DNA of 64,000 bases from NCBI GenBank assembly GCA_022813625.1, contig JAKLMB010000010.1:310001-374000 (forward strand). The letters run 5' to 3'. Positions 1 to 10,799 of the stretch are shown piece after piece; position 1 is the first letter of the stretch; every line of letters starts with the position of its first letter. This DNA is from Aaosphaeria pasadenensis. Taxonomy: Eukaryota > Ascomycota > Dothideomycetes > Pleosporales. A program made the translations under genes and the position numbers. Below the pieces are notes generated by a model. That model made no database searches. It was not told the origin of the DNA and was given only the letters and a program-made list of their open reading frames with translations.

Positions 1-936
1 AGGTCTGATGCGATGCTCTTCAGTTCACCATGCCTTAAACCTTTCAATTCACCTTGTATCTTAGTATCATCGCTGAGCACCTCGTGCTTCAAAATATGAT
101 CGAAGAAATCGCCTCTCTCCTTTCCGAATACAATTCGTTTCTCGATCATCTGCGAGGACAATTCATAAAAGTCCTGCACAGCTTGACGCAATGATGCTGG
201 CGTAACGACGGCAATAAGTTTCGCTAGACCCCATCGTTCAGCTATACCGCTCCATACGGCAGCAGCGATAAAATCGAGAAGGAACTGTTGCCAAGGATGG
301 GTCTTCATTGCCTCCAGACTCTTGAAGGACTGTCCAAAAGCAAGGTCACCCATGATATCGAAAGTGGTCCAATGCATCCACAATGTAATGTCTAAGGGAC
401 CTTTCTGAGAGGTATTCCGAAGTCCTTGTACTAGCAGATCGACATGTTGATGCACTCGTTTCTCCTGTCCACGGAGACTCTGTTCCGAAAACGCGTGCGA
501 GAGCAAGCGGCGAAATCTTCGATGGTCCAGGCGACCGGCATCCAGAATGCCGGTAAAGCCATTGACACGTTCCATGAGATCACTCTTTGGGCACTCCGCG
601 TCATTTTTGCGAAACCCCCAAACATCTTTCCAAACCGCATCGTTGATGAAGGAGACCTCTGTGGGGGAGATGCGAACAACTGGGCCGTACTTCTCGTGGA
701 GTTCTTCTAGAACCTTGTGGCGGATGCCTTTGATGCACGCGATATCGTGAGGAATACTGGTTACGGCGTAGATCCAGGGTCCTGGGATAGACTTTAGTGG
801 GGAGATTAAGAGTCGATGGACAATATTCCATATCCAATGCAGCAAAAGCTGGGCCAAGTTAGCTATAATACAATGCGCAATGGACCTAACTTACCAAAAT
901 TCCTATTGTGAACAAGATATTCGTGACTGAAAACAT
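1..936 (-). CDS. Cytochrome P450, N-terminal part (runs off left edge)
   Basis: A haem-thiolate monooxygenase cut by the window edge; about 296 residues are present. Exon 1 (936..895) encodes 14 hydrophobic residues starting MFSVTNILF; a 46-base intron (849..894) follows; exon 2 (848..1) is open to the edge. Visible P450 signs are a membrane anchor, the SIPGPW proline hinge near residue 32, the C-helix region (LDHRRFRRLLSHAFSE) and a helix F/G region, ending just before the expected I-helix. The EXXR and haem-Cys motifs would lie to the left of the window. The style resembles fungal P450s near isotrichodermin C-15 hydroxylase, but the substrate cannot be told. The first exon is too short to be seen as a long ORF; the splice joins in phase 0. 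A palindromic TATA-like CTATTTAAATAG lies about 85 bases upstream. Confidence 0.88.
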
Positions 937-2316
937 TTCAAAGAGTAATTAAATGAAAAATCACCAATGTTACTTAGATCGATGTTGAAGTACTGCCAAT
1001 CTCCAATTGCTAAAGACGGCCTATTTAAATAGATAACTTTTAGGCCCTCAGTCAAGACAATGACGTCGAATGTGCTGATGCTGACAGCCTTGTTTCAACC
1101 GTGTAACATTGATTCGATTGGAGCGCTGCGATGAGAATGAAGGTCTTGGGTAAGCACTCTTAGCCTTGGGATATGATTTAAACACTACAAATAGGCAATG
1201 CCCAGATTCAGTTCTCGGCAACATGTAATGTTGATCTCAAAATTCAAGGTCTTATGCAGGGTGACTTGATGGGGCTAGTTGACAATTTTCTCCACAAACC
1301 TGCAGTGAAACAGAGAACAGTATTGGTCCATTCGAACCCAAGACTTGGGAAAAGATTAAGAAGTGAGTCTCGCCACCGCATCGTACATGTGGGAAATTTC
1401 AGGGACAGGACTTTGCCAGCAAAATCATGAGTACATCTGACGCAAATCTAGACTTCAAAGACTAGAAAGCCGGGAAACTATAGTCATGGAATCGTGACCA
1501 AATATCCATCGAAGAGGGTGTAGATGAACTGTAGAACCGCAGACATGTCGTCGTCCGCCACATTATTTCCTATACACATTGCCATTGCAGGAATCCTTGT
1601 AGCATTAGATATGGCTCCACTCGTAGCTGTTTTCTTCGTCTTAATTTTATTCGACAATCGTTTATAAGTTGTGTAGGGCTACAAATCGTCGCTGCTATGT
1701 TAACTTCCTGCAGGTAGCATTCACTCTGGCGGCGTGCCAACGACGCTCCCGCGTATTGCTGTCCACTGAGTTCCGGCCCGAACGGATGGTAGACTCCCCA
1801 GATACATGCCGATTATGTGGCTCGCAGCACTTCCGCTTAGATTGCCAGTCATCTATGACATCTATTGCTTGTCCAGCGGTCGACCACCTGCGTCTAGAAT
1901 TAAACCTCCAAGGGACTAATCATAGACACTCACCTTGACTTTTGTCAGCCATAATCGCGAATTTTGCTGTTGTTTTTATGTTTTGTTTTGTTTTGTGTTG
2001 TGTTGCGTGGAAATGGGTTTCACTTTTGGCTTTGCTGCCTGGACCATGCACGAACACACTTTCACTTGTTTACCACTACGATAGCGACACTTTGTTCAGC
2101 ACGAACGCTATCATGAATCATTTTCACTTTTTCCCAATGCTTGATCACCATATAGGGACAGGCTTCCACACCACAAGGTCGAAAAGGAAATTACAATCAC
2201 CCATACAAGTGAGTCCTCACAACTTTCCGGGTGCTCGTGAAGGTTGTGTTTCCGCTCCTCTCGAACCATTTATTTTGGCATTTGAATAGCTCGAGAAGGA
2301 GCAGGAGGTCGCAAAC
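937..2316. other. Intergenic region between divergent genes
   Basis: About 1.4 kb between the P450 and the exonuclease-like gene, which point away from each other, so it should hold both promoters. No coding frame is convincing. A T/G-rich low-complexity run with TTTTG repeats lies at about 1965-2008. Confidence 0.6.
1021..1032 (-). promoter_or_regulatory. TATA-like element of the left-edge P450
   Basis: CTATTTAAATAG, a perfect palindrome, sits 85-96 bases upstream of the P450 start on the minus strand, a usual TATA-to-ATG distance for fungal genes. Assignment rests on position and sequence only. Confidence 0.4.
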
Positions 2317-3459
2317 ATGCCGGGGACATGTCAAGGGAGCAACACTACCGCCAGTACCACTGCTCCAGGGCAGCCGTATGTTGCTCCCGAACTTGTCAAC
2401 CTCGCCAATTTCCTGGAGGGCCGATCTGGCAGAGACATCCTGCGCCACTTCTTCGGTTTCAAGTTTCATCCGTATCCAAAAAAAGTTCTTGATGAAGCCA
2501 TTTTCGTCGGCATCGACACTGAGTGGTGGGAGCACGACCCGCACCCAACAACGGAAGTTGGTATATCTTCCCTCTACCCTCACAGCATAATGCGGTATCC
2601 CGGCTGGCACGCAGAATTCATTCTCAAAAACATCGGCACCCACCATATACGCATTACCGAATATGCACATCTTGTCAACAATTTTCCTGGGGCGGGTGAT
2701 CCCGAGCGATTCCACTACGGCAAAACTGTCTTCCTCACGACCGAAGAGACTCGCCAAGCTCTGTACAAAGCCTTCACACAAAAGGGAGAACGTGGTACGC
2801 TGAGGCCGATCATTTTTATTGGACACGATACTTCTGGCGATTTCGTAAAGATCAAGGAGGATCTCGGCGTTGACCTAATGCAGTTTGGGAGCGTTGTCAA
2901 GATTATCGACACGCAACAAATGGCCAGTGAAATGGGAATCATGGGTACAAAAGGGCCAAAAATTAGCCTGAAGGAGTTGGCCCAGTACTTTCTAATTGAT
3001 CCAGTGGACCTTCACCAAGCTGGAAACGACATCGCGAACATCATGTTCGTTGCTGTTCTCATGTCCCTCCGAGACGAACTGTATTGGGATTATAGATCAG
3101 AGGAAGCTCGAAGGTTTGAGGATTATCACATGTTCTACAGTATACGACACAACGTACCGGAATGGGTACTAAAGCGGCCGACCGGTCCACGAGAGGTGGG
3201 GCCACGAACAATGAAAGAGGTCCTCCAACACGTGGCAGACTTGGGGCGGTTGGCTATATCATTGACACCTTTGTCGGACAGATTCATCTTTTGCACTCGT
3301 TGCGGACAAGAAGACCACGGACGTTTGGAGTGCAAAGCACTCGTGTTATGTGCTCATTGCTGTGAGTCAAGGTTGTCTAGGCATAGGCTCACGGCTCATA
3401 CACACATGACAGAGAGGTGCATCTTCAACGTCTCGAAGCCAATCTTCAGGCAATCCTAA
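2317..3459 (+). CDS. DEDDh 3'-5' exonuclease-like (Gfd2/YDR514C-type) protein with C-terminal zinc knuckle
   Basis: A 380-residue intronless protein with an RNase H-fold exonuclease core. Motif I is GIDTEWWE (D67, E69), motif II is GHDTSGDFVKI (D171), and motif III is LHQAGNDI (H233 to D238, the H-x4-D spacing of DEDDh enzymes). This layout matches the fungal Gfd2/YDR514C-like family, whose members are linked to mRNA handling but are poorly characterised. Near the C-terminus a CCHC knuckle (C326-x2-C329-x4-H334-x4-C339) is followed by further Cys and His residues, suggesting a second zinc site and nucleic-acid binding. All catalytic acids are present, so activity is plausible. The ATG at 2317 is the first in frame. 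RNA rather than DNA as substrate is inference. Confidence 0.75.
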   Translation: MPGTCQGSNTTASTTAPGQPYVAPELVNLANFLEGRSGRDILRHFFGFKFHPYPKKVLDEAIFVGIDTEWWEHDPHPTTEVGISSLYPHSIMRYPGWHAEFILKNIGTHHIRITEYAHLVNNFPGAGDPERFHYGKTVFLTTEETRQALYKAFTQKGERGTLRPIIFIGHDTSGDFVKIKEDLGVDLMQFGSVVKIIDTQQMASEMGIMGTKGPKISLKELAQYFLIDPVDLHQAGNDIANIMFVAVLMSLRDELYWDYRSEEARRFEDYHMFYSIRHNVPEWVLKRPTGPREVGPRTMKEVLQHVADLGRLAISLTPLSDRFIFCTRCGQEDHGRLECKALVLCAHCCESRLSRHRLTAHTHMTERCIFNVSKPIFRQS

Positions 3460-4334
3460 TTGTCGTAATCATCGGATGTCATTGTGGAGCTTCATGTCAG
3501 TATTTCGATTTTCTCTGCTCTTTTGTATTTCATTGCAGCATTACCACATAATCAACGGTGGCCTGGAACAAGCTTGCGAATTATATTGCTCTTTCCCTCA
3601 TACTGCATCGTTTTATAACAACCGTGAGATTCCATGGCTATGATAAATTTTAACAAAGTGATATTATTCAACAGGACCGAAGTGTGGATGAACTATGACT
3701 TGCAGACATAGGGCCTCATTGGTAGTATTGGAAAACCTCGTCCCGCACCGTTCTTACGGAAGCAGTACATAACAGAACTTGACACCTCAACAACACTACG
3801 ATGTCATCGAGTCACAACTCATTTCAGGTGTGAGCGAGGCCCCTAGACATTGTGAGTTGCAATAGTAGTATGCAATCGAGCCTTCCGTATTCATTGCGCC
3901 ATCTTCCACCAAACTGTTGCTTCTAGCCAAAGCCCTGCCCCTCCCTATCGCATCGCTGTTCCCCTTTGTCAGTGTCTGCCAATACAGATGCTGAATGGAG
4001 CCATGATCCGGAGTTGAGTCAACCTGGTACAGTATCTCCGTTCATCACGATTAGCTTCATGCCAACCCCCATACCATGTGCTGTAATTAAGCCATGATCT
4101 TATCCTCGAGTTCTGCCCACGCAGAATGTGAGGTTCTCATATTTTTTGACTCAGATACAGAAAGTGACTGGTGGAGAAACCTTCGTAGACAGAGCTGATA
4201 GAGCTGATGCTCAGCTCAATCGATCTTCAGTGCCGAAGTCTCATCCCCTCGGGGCTGTGTTGGAAGAGTCGGTGCATTCCAACTGTTTCGTAAATAAATC
4301 ATTATCGCGTGGACATGGTGGACCAGCCATCGCT
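3460..4334. other. Intergenic, convergent 3' ends
   Basis: About 875 bases between convergent genes. The short frames on both strands look random and no repeat or RNA gene was recognised. Confidence 0.55.
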
Positions 4335-5159
4335 TCACCCATTACCAGGTTTCTTCAGTAACCCATTCAAAATACTCGGATCGAGCAGTTTGGCCTCTGG
4401 TGCTTCCACCCCACATCGAATCCACATGCTACGCCAGTAAGCGCCAACGGTTCTCTCTTCAGGCATAAAAATCACCGTGTTGACGAACGTCTCGTTGGTC
4501 TTGTAGCAGGCCGGTGAATTGAACAGTTGCGCTTCGCAGCCAGCCTCTTTTGCTGCGTAGAATACACCGCAACGTGCCATTCTTGGAAGATCGATGCATG
4601 TTCCGTTTTTCCAGTCGGAGGCGGGTTGGGGAATCGTGAGCTTTTGGAGAAGGTCGCCGCGACAGTGTTTTGGCCCTCCTGAGCCAGCGTACGAGAGTGC
4701 CAGGATTGGGACCTGCGGGTTGGGTGCTGGTGCCGGCGGAGGTGGTGGTGATGGTTGGGGCTGGCGCGTTGGTTCGGTCCCTATCATCCCTTCATCTACG
4801 CTTGTATAAGTTGGTTGTGGTGCTGGCGTTGGGGTCTCTCCGATCATGCCCTGGCCGTCCGTCGCTGATGTCGTTGTCGGTCTTCCAGTTACTGAAATGT
4901 ACAAGGTCGTAGGCATCCCCGGAGAAACTGTCATCGTTCCACTAATAACGTCCGCGCGATCGAATCCTGTACCGTTCACGAGTCCTTTTGCTTTGAGTTC
5001 GTTCTCCCATTGCCCTAGTTTTGCCTCCTGCGCTATTGCGATTTGCTTGATTTTCTTCAAAGGCGCGCGGATTTCCAACGATGCAATGAGGGTCAATGCA
5101 AGTATAACGAGTATCAGCGCCGAAGTAGCGGCCACCACGAGTCTATGCCCTAAAGCCAT
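4335..5159 (-). CDS. Single-pass membrane protein, proline-rich linker and Cys-rich outer domain, unknown function
   Basis: I do not recognise the family. The 274-residue product starts with a short basic head and one membrane segment (about residues 7-29, LVVAATSALILVILALTLIA), then a short charged, possibly coiled stretch. A Pro/Thr-rich linker follows that repeats a GMIG-E-PT-PQP motif twice and includes a run of prolines. The C-terminal domain of about 120 residues has six cysteines, suggesting three disulfides outside the cell, and an N-glycosylation sequon (NET). This is the layout of a type II membrane protein anchored in plasma membrane or wall. It lies downstream of, and in the same direction as, the flavin monooxygenase, with a 255-base gap. 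No catalytic motif is visible. Confidence 0.65.
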   Translation of the reverse strand: MALGHRLVVAATSALILVILALTLIASLEIRAPLKKIKQIAIAQEAKLGQWENELKAKGLVNGTGFDRADVISGTMTVSPGMPTTLYISVTGRPTTTSATDGQGMIGETPTPAPQPTYTSVDEGMIGTEPTRQPQPSPPPPPAPAPNPQVPILALSYAGSGGPKHCRGDLLQKLTIPQPASDWKNGTCIDLPRMARCGVFYAAKEAGCEAQLFNSPACYKTNETFVNTVIFMPEERTVGAYWRSMWIRCGVEAPEAKLLDPSILNGLLKKPGNG

Positions 5160-5414
5160 GCTGAATTGGATTTTGAAGGAGAAAACATGTTGTTGCTCCT
5201 GTCGACGTTGTTTTCGCGATGGTGCCTCGTGCCAAGCAGTGATGATGCTAGGGCGGTTTCAGGTGCGACGGCATCTGAAACATCACGAAGGTGTAGCTGG
5301 ATAATAAAAATGGCTATATTGTAGTCGTTCCTCAGAATGGCTAGGCTATCAACTCCTTCTTTGCATGTGTTGTAAAACTTGAACATCTTCAAATGTCGCT
5401 CCATGGTCTAAATC

Positions 5415-7120
5415 CTAGATGAAATGCAGAATATCCTTGCGGGATTCCTCTTTGTTAACCAGAACCCACCCTTCATTGTCTTCACTCTCTTTATTTCCAG
5501 GTTCTGGATACTTTCTAACATGCTTGATTGCCCATCTCGTTTTCTCGTCCAAAACTGGAGGGTATCGTCCTTCGCCTTCGAGTTTAGGCAGCCCTGCCAA
5601 TTCGTACAGGAAACTTAACCATTCCATAGTTTCGCCATTTTCCCATCGAATGTCGTGGAACTTTCGTCTTTCCCTCTTTACAAGGCCAGCGCGATCCTTT
5701 TCCCACTCGCGCATCTCCGAAATGGATGGAAGTGGTTTTGAGGATCGGCCCGAAAAGAGACGAGCGATAGCAACTGCTTGATACTCGAAGGAACGGAAAG
5801 TCAATACGCGAGGGAGTCCGACGATAGCGATGCTGTAGGGGTATTTCTGCAAAAAGGTATGTTGATAAGATCCCAGGATCCGGTTCTCGCGATAGTCGAA
5901 GATCGGCCCGCCATTGGCTTTTGAATTCCAGAATGGGAACGAGGGCTTATAGCCTGTACAGTAGATGATAGCATCAACATCATTGAGCACTGTACCGTCA
6001 TCAAAGACGATCTCGTTTGTAGACGTGCGATACTCGACAATCGTGGGTTTCCACTCGACACCGTTGGGCGGATGGTCACCATCCCAGCGAGATCGAGAAC
6101 GTCGTGATTGATATACCGGCGCTTGGGTGAGGCCTGATTGGACTAGTTGTGTAGTGATATCGTGACCAGATGCTGAATTTCCCACCACGACGACTCGCTT
6201 GTTGGCGTATAAAGAGCTCACTCGATAAGATTTTGAATGCGAAACGCGATCAGGAAATGCTGCAAGGAAATCTTTTAGTCCTTTAACTTCTGGTATCTGA
6301 ACAGCTTTCTATTAGTTATTTCCATCATTCGGAAGGATTTGTTTAACACGTACATATGGGACAGAGTAATGACCGTTTGCAATGATTACGGCGTCAAAGT
6401 CCTCCTGCCACCAAACATCAACATGTCTTACTGCGTCGAACCGCCGCAGCGTCAAACGCCATTTTTCCCGAGAGCTTTTCTGCTTGGGGAATATCTTGGA
6501 GACATCCTCTACAGTAGTCTCCAATGACAGCAGCTTATCAGTCTGGTGGCGGGCAAAGTAATCTTGAATATACTGCTTGGCCACCCAATGTGGTGCGAAC
6601 GGCCCATAAGCGAAGCGATCGTCTGAAAAGGACATGGCGATGTCAGGGACATTTGTTCTAGGCTTTCATTAAATCACGTCTACTTTGACAAACTCGATCA
6701 AGAGGTAACCTACGTTAGCTCAGAATAGATTGGTGTCTTGCTCCATCGATGTTGAGTCGCTGGAGGCGTGTCTACGGGCAGGTGTGAAGGTAGCTGCAAT
6801 GGCGGGTCTATCTCCAATGGTAACTTGCCCGGCTTTAGAGTCACATTCTCGCCAGGATCTGGGTCATAGATCCTAGGCCTGTAAGTGTTTTCTCTCCAAG
6901 TTGTGGCTTGAAAAAGCAAAGGTTTACCATGTGCCTCCTGGAGTTTCCCGTCGCTCAAAAACGCGTATAATCTCGAATGCAGCTTCAGACAATAAAGCTG
7001 CTGCGGTGACAGCGCCTATCAAAGATGAGAAATTGACGCATGACTTTGATTATTCGTTACAGTACCCGCTGCGCCCGCTCCAATTACGGCCACTGACTTG
7101 GCTGGCGGCTGTGCCATCAT
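5415..7120 (-). CDS. Flavin-containing monooxygenase (FMO/dimethylaniline-type), five exons
   Basis: Exons 7120..7066, 7015..6928, 6878..6714, 6657..6354 and 6296..5415 join in phase into 497 residues. The product would oxygenate N, S or carbonyl groups using FAD and NADPH. The N-terminal FAD loop GAGAAG is split by intron 1; the second signature ERRETPGGTW is completed across intron 2. The NADPH loop is VVVVGNSASGHD, just after the FMO-type segment FPDRVSHSKSYR, in which the usual Gly (FxGxxxHxxxY) is Asp. The late YCTGY motif (IIYCTGYKPSF) is present. The start is the tandem ATG ATG at 7120, whose reading only works once the small 5' exons are spliced. Nearby P450 genes suggest a tailoring or detoxification role; the substrate is unknown. 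Confidence 0.88.
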
Positions 7121-8048
7121 ATGTATAATTGCCAAGTGTGGATGCGATAAAGATCAGAATACTTGTAACGAAGTTTCGACTGACGTGTTTGTTTTTTGGT
7201 GAACATGTTGTAGAGTTGAAGTCACTTTTGACTTCTTGCGATGCAGATTGCGTGATTCAGGTGTTACCTTACGACGTTGCTATCGAGGGCCTATCGAGAA
7301 TCTGGCACTTGATTGGATGTCTGGCAGAGTACGATAGACTACGAAACCGTGACACCCTCGGCTCAACCTCAAGTCGAAGCCGAAGTGTCTAGACACAAGA
7401 CTTCGATAACAATCATGGAAAAACACAACCACTTCCATTGCTGACATCACAGGCTAGAATATGGACTCGGTTGTTACTCAGCTTAAACCAATCAACGGAA
7501 TCATGGCTTGACTACACTTTTCTTCTGCAGTTCTTTTGGTTAGACTGCGGAACTTCGATTTTCGAGTTTCTTTGTCCTATGTCCACCGTTCATCGCACCA
7601 ATTGACCAATCCCCAAAGCCAAAGCTCCCATACAATGAAATTATGTCCGGCCCGCACGCTAAGATCTGCGTTTGGGGAGTCGGCATGCATACCACGATCA
7701 TAGTATCCTGGCAGCACTTCCCGATCCTTCGTCCTGACCTAGATTGGTAGTCGCCCTCTGTGGGAAGTCATCTACTTCATCATTTTCTCGTTTTGTGAAT
7801 AGTATGGTTCAATCGTGATACCCCTTTCTCTTCTCCCTGTATGTGATTGAAAATGACATCTCAACTAGATTCTATCACGGTTGACCATCATGTGTAACGT
7901 CTTGGCCGGTTTCTCAATGACCTTCTGGTCTCCCTGCAATCTATAACCACCAGAACGGCTCACTTTTAGAACTTGCTATCTCAAAGCTTGAAAATAATTG
8001 TCTAGTCTGTATCATCTGCAACTGTGCCTCAGCCACGCATTCAACTAT
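7121..8048. other. Intergenic region upstream of the FMO
   Basis: About 930 bases holding the FMO promoter. Open frames here are short and compositionally random; no RNA gene or repeat seen. Confidence 0.5.
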
Positions 8049-8267
8049 TCACCTAGATCCCCACGCCTTCCCGTCATTTCGAAGTGAACCCGAATCCGCA
8101 GCATGGATCGACCATGATGGCTTGCTGGTCTCTTTGTTGATTTTAGATACAATTCTTTGATAATGGTCCACCAAGGCATCAATGATAGTATAGGAGCGGG
8201 GGACGTCCCGCACAATGTCGGCCACAGTCACATTCACTATCATTTCCTCTGGAAGCCATTCAGCCAT
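8049..8267 (-). CDS. Small hypothetical ORF, 72 residues
   Basis: An ATG-started frame (MAEWLPEEMIVNVTVADIV...) with protein-like composition and mixed helix-forming segments. A TATAAAG-like element lies about 35-40 bases upstream on the same strand (near 8300). It matches no family I know. It may be a small gene, an exon of a larger one, or chance; it sits in the FMO-P450 gap, opposite in direction to the P450. Confidence 0.3.
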   Translation of the reverse strand: MAEWLPEEMIVNVTVADIVRDVPRSYTIIDALVDHYQRIVSKINKETSKPSWSIHAADSGSLRNDGKAWGSR

Positions 8268-8502
8268 GGCGCATTATCACTGCATTGCCAGAGACCTAGA
8301 TCTTTATAGATTCAGTAGAACTACCGAATGGTATCATTAGCTTTGGGCTTTTATGCATGTGAAGTGGATATTTCTGCACTGTCTGGACCAGTGTCTGTTT
8401 ACATAAATTACTCTGGATTGGCAAACTTTGTTCACAAACATCCGGTGCAGCTTACACAAACTCTTTGGTATATGGTACTTCTAGTTGAAGCAAATCTACC
8501 AT

Positions 8503-8508
8503 TATATA
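8503..8508 (+). promoter_or_regulatory. TATA box of the intronless P450
   Basis: TATATA, 94 bases upstream of the ATG at 8602, followed by a C/A-rich leader. Confidence 0.45.
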
Positions 8509-8601
8509 CCTGTTGAAGCTCATCCTGCACCCGAAAATTTTGTCTATTGAACTCTCCAACACCAATCGTTGAGGGATCTACTACCACTTGTACTATCAAC
8601 C

Positions 8602-10113
8602 ATGCACCCCATTGTCATATACGTTCTCCCGGCTTGTATTGCCGTTTATGTATTTCTCTTCACACTTCTTCGAGTCACACAGAATCGAAATGAACCCCCG
8701 GCTATTGCTACCAGTGTTCCTTTCCTCGAACCAGTATGGGGAATCATGACTAGGAAGGTCAACTACCTTCACGAGCTCAAGAACCAACGTCAGATGCCCA
8801 TATTCACACTACGAATGCCTTTTCTCAGACAATATGTCATCACTTCACCAGCATTGATCCACGCCGCTCAGCGACAGGCCAATGCCCTCAACTTCGGTCC
8901 CGTGGCGCGAGACTTCGGTTTCCTATTCAGTGGTCTGCTGAAAAGCTCGCAAGAAACACTCATCAAAGCCTACGCCGCAGAGGGCAATGGTTTCACCAGC
9001 ATCATCCATGAGAACCTCAAGCCGGGTGATTACTTGGGAAGCGTGTCGAAAGATGCCCTCATCGCATTGAAGTCCACCCTACCTTCAATTCTCGACGCAC
9101 CGAAAGGCCATACCGACCTGTACGACTCCATCCGCCGTCCGTTAACTCTCGCTCTCACAGATGCTTTATATGGACCCCACAACCCCTTCCGCGATCCCCA
9201 GGTAGAGGCAGATTGGTGTGCATTCCTCCCCGGTATAAAGGCTCTCCTCTTCGCTCTGCTCCCAAGCATCACTGCCCGAAAGGCGATGCAGGCCCGTACT
9301 CGCGTCACCGAAGCCTTCATGAGATATTTCGAGAACGGCGAATACGGACAGGCATCGCCCTTAATCCACAAGATGTTCCTCAAGAACAAAGCGTACGGGC
9401 TAAATCTCTATGAGGTGTCTAAGATGGAAATCGCGACCGCTCTCGCTGTACTCAGCAGCGGATCCATCTCCGCCTTCTGGCTGACATTTCACATCTTCTC
9501 CGACCCGGCCATCCTTGCTGCAATCCGACAAGAGGTCATGGAGAAGCTCGTTATCGTGGCAGAGGACGGTACTCGCAGGGTGGACGTTAGTCTCATCCGC
9601 ACGAAATGCCCCATCTTGTACTCGACGTTCCAGGAGATGTTCCGTTACCACTCGTCCGTCATCTCTGCAAAGCAGGTTATAAACGACACTGTCCTGGACG
9701 GATATCATCTTAAGAAGGACGCAGTGCTCATGATCCCCGGGCCAGTCGTGCACAAGGACCACGCTGTCTGGGGTCCCAGTGCGCACGAGTTCGACTATCT
9801 TCGTTTCACAGACGCTCGTCGCGACGTCGTGGTCAAGCCGAAGAACATCGGCACGTCTGTATTTAGGCCCTTTGGTGCTGGGAGTACGATGTGCCCTGGT
9901 CGGTTCTTCTCCACTAATGTGATCTTGACATGTGCTGCCATGAGTGTGCTTCAGTTCGACATCAAGCCCGTCAACGGCGTGTGGACGATGCCGACAAAGA
10001 AGAAGGCGGATCTCTGGAACGCAATGCCGAAGCCTGACTTCGACGTCCCAGTCATCATCACGCCTAGAGTTGATGAGAAGTCTGGGCCTCTGGATTTCGT
10101 TTGGGGTGCTTGA
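8602..10113 (+). CDS. Cytochrome P450, intronless, CYP7/CYP8-like with atypical I-helix
   Basis: A 503-residue haem-thiolate enzyme. The ATG at 8602 is chosen because it opens directly into the membrane anchor (MHPIVIYVLPACIAVYVFLF). The haem loop FGAGSTMCPG carries the ligand Cys near residue 431, and the K-helix EMFR (E345, R348) is intact. The I-helix segment reads LSSGSISAFWLTFHIF, so the usual acid-alcohol pair of AGxDTT for proton delivery is missing. This is a feature of the CYP7/CYP8/CYP74-like branches, some of which isomerise or hydroxylate with altered oxygen chemistry. Fungal relatives are often annotated as 7-alpha-hydroxylase-like. The lack of introns contrasts with the neighbouring split P450 and FMO. 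Substrate unknown; a sterol or oxylipin-type lipid is only a guess. Confidence 0.88.
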   Translation: MHPIVIYVLPACIAVYVFLFTLLRVTQNRNEPPAIATSVPFLEPVWGIMTRKVNYLHELKNQRQMPIFTLRMPFLRQYVITSPALIHAAQRQANALNFGPVARDFGFLFSGLLKSSQETLIKAYAAEGNGFTSIIHENLKPGDYLGSVSKDALIALKSTLPSILDAPKGHTDLYDSIRRPLTLALTDALYGPHNPFRDPQVEADWCAFLPGIKALLFALLPSITARKAMQARTRVTEAFMRYFENGEYGQASPLIHKMFLKNKAYGLNLYEVSKMEIATALAVLSSGSISAFWLTFHIFSDPAILAAIRQEVMEKLVIVAEDGTRRVDVSLIRTKCPILYSTFQEMFRYHSSVISAKQVINDTVLDGYHLKKDAVLMIPGPVVHKDHAVWGPSAHEFDYLRFTDARRDVVVKPKNIGTSVFRPFGAGSTMCPGRFFSTNVILTCAAMSVLQFDIKPVNGVWTMPTKKKADLWNAMPKPDFDVPVIITPRVDEKSGPLDFVWGA

Positions 10114-10799
10114 ATTTCAGTTCACACCTATGTAAATCTCAAGTCTTCCCCCTCCTTTTTTAACTTCCCACCTTTCACTACCTAAGTCTATCCACGTCTC
10201 TATGATCTCTCTCTCGCCTACGGCCACCACCTTTCTATCCCATTTTTCATTCCTTATTCAACGCGGTTCCTGCTCCGTTTGCCCAATTTGGCAGGCGCCT
10301 AATATCTCCCAACCCTGTCTTCCAAGAAAAGTCAAAATAGCTCCTGAAGTACCAATGTATATGCGATAGAAGGAAGTCGACTAGGTATCCGTCTATATAT
10401 CCTCTTACAACGAAATTCATTCGCCCTGAAACTAATTTTCCCATCAATCTTCCCCACTGTGAATACCCGTCGTCTAGCCTCATGCGACTTCCAGTGTAGT
10501 GATGAAAAAATGGGAGATGAATTTTTTTGAGATAAATGCCCCCTACCTAATTTGATTGGAACGCGTGGCCGATCTGATTTTCCTTAAAATCAAATGATGT
10601 TTTCATTTCAACGAATGGCCCCCGCCGTATCTACTCCAATGTCACGAAATCAAATCACTAGAGGCAGGCATAATAAAACAGAGGACCAACACCGATCACA
10701 GATTCCAAAATATCGACAACATTATCATTACCATTATGTACGACTCTACGAGTTCGTCACCAGCAAGGAGGACGCACTCCCTCCTTACTACCACTCTCC
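10114..10799. other. Intergenic, convergent 3' ends
   Basis: About 690 bases between the stop codons of the P450 and the carboxypeptidase. Pyrimidine-rich just after the P450 stop and A/T-rich beyond 10500; nothing else recognised. Confidence 0.5.

Noticed and set aside
2197..2826. 209-codon frame on the minus strand
   Set aside because: It lies antisense to the exonuclease gene, which has clear catalytic motifs; the antisense frame has none.
1..10113. Idea that the left region is a complete secondary-metabolite cluster
   Set aside because: Two P450s and an FMO are suggestive, but no polyketide, peptide or terpene backbone enzyme is in the window.
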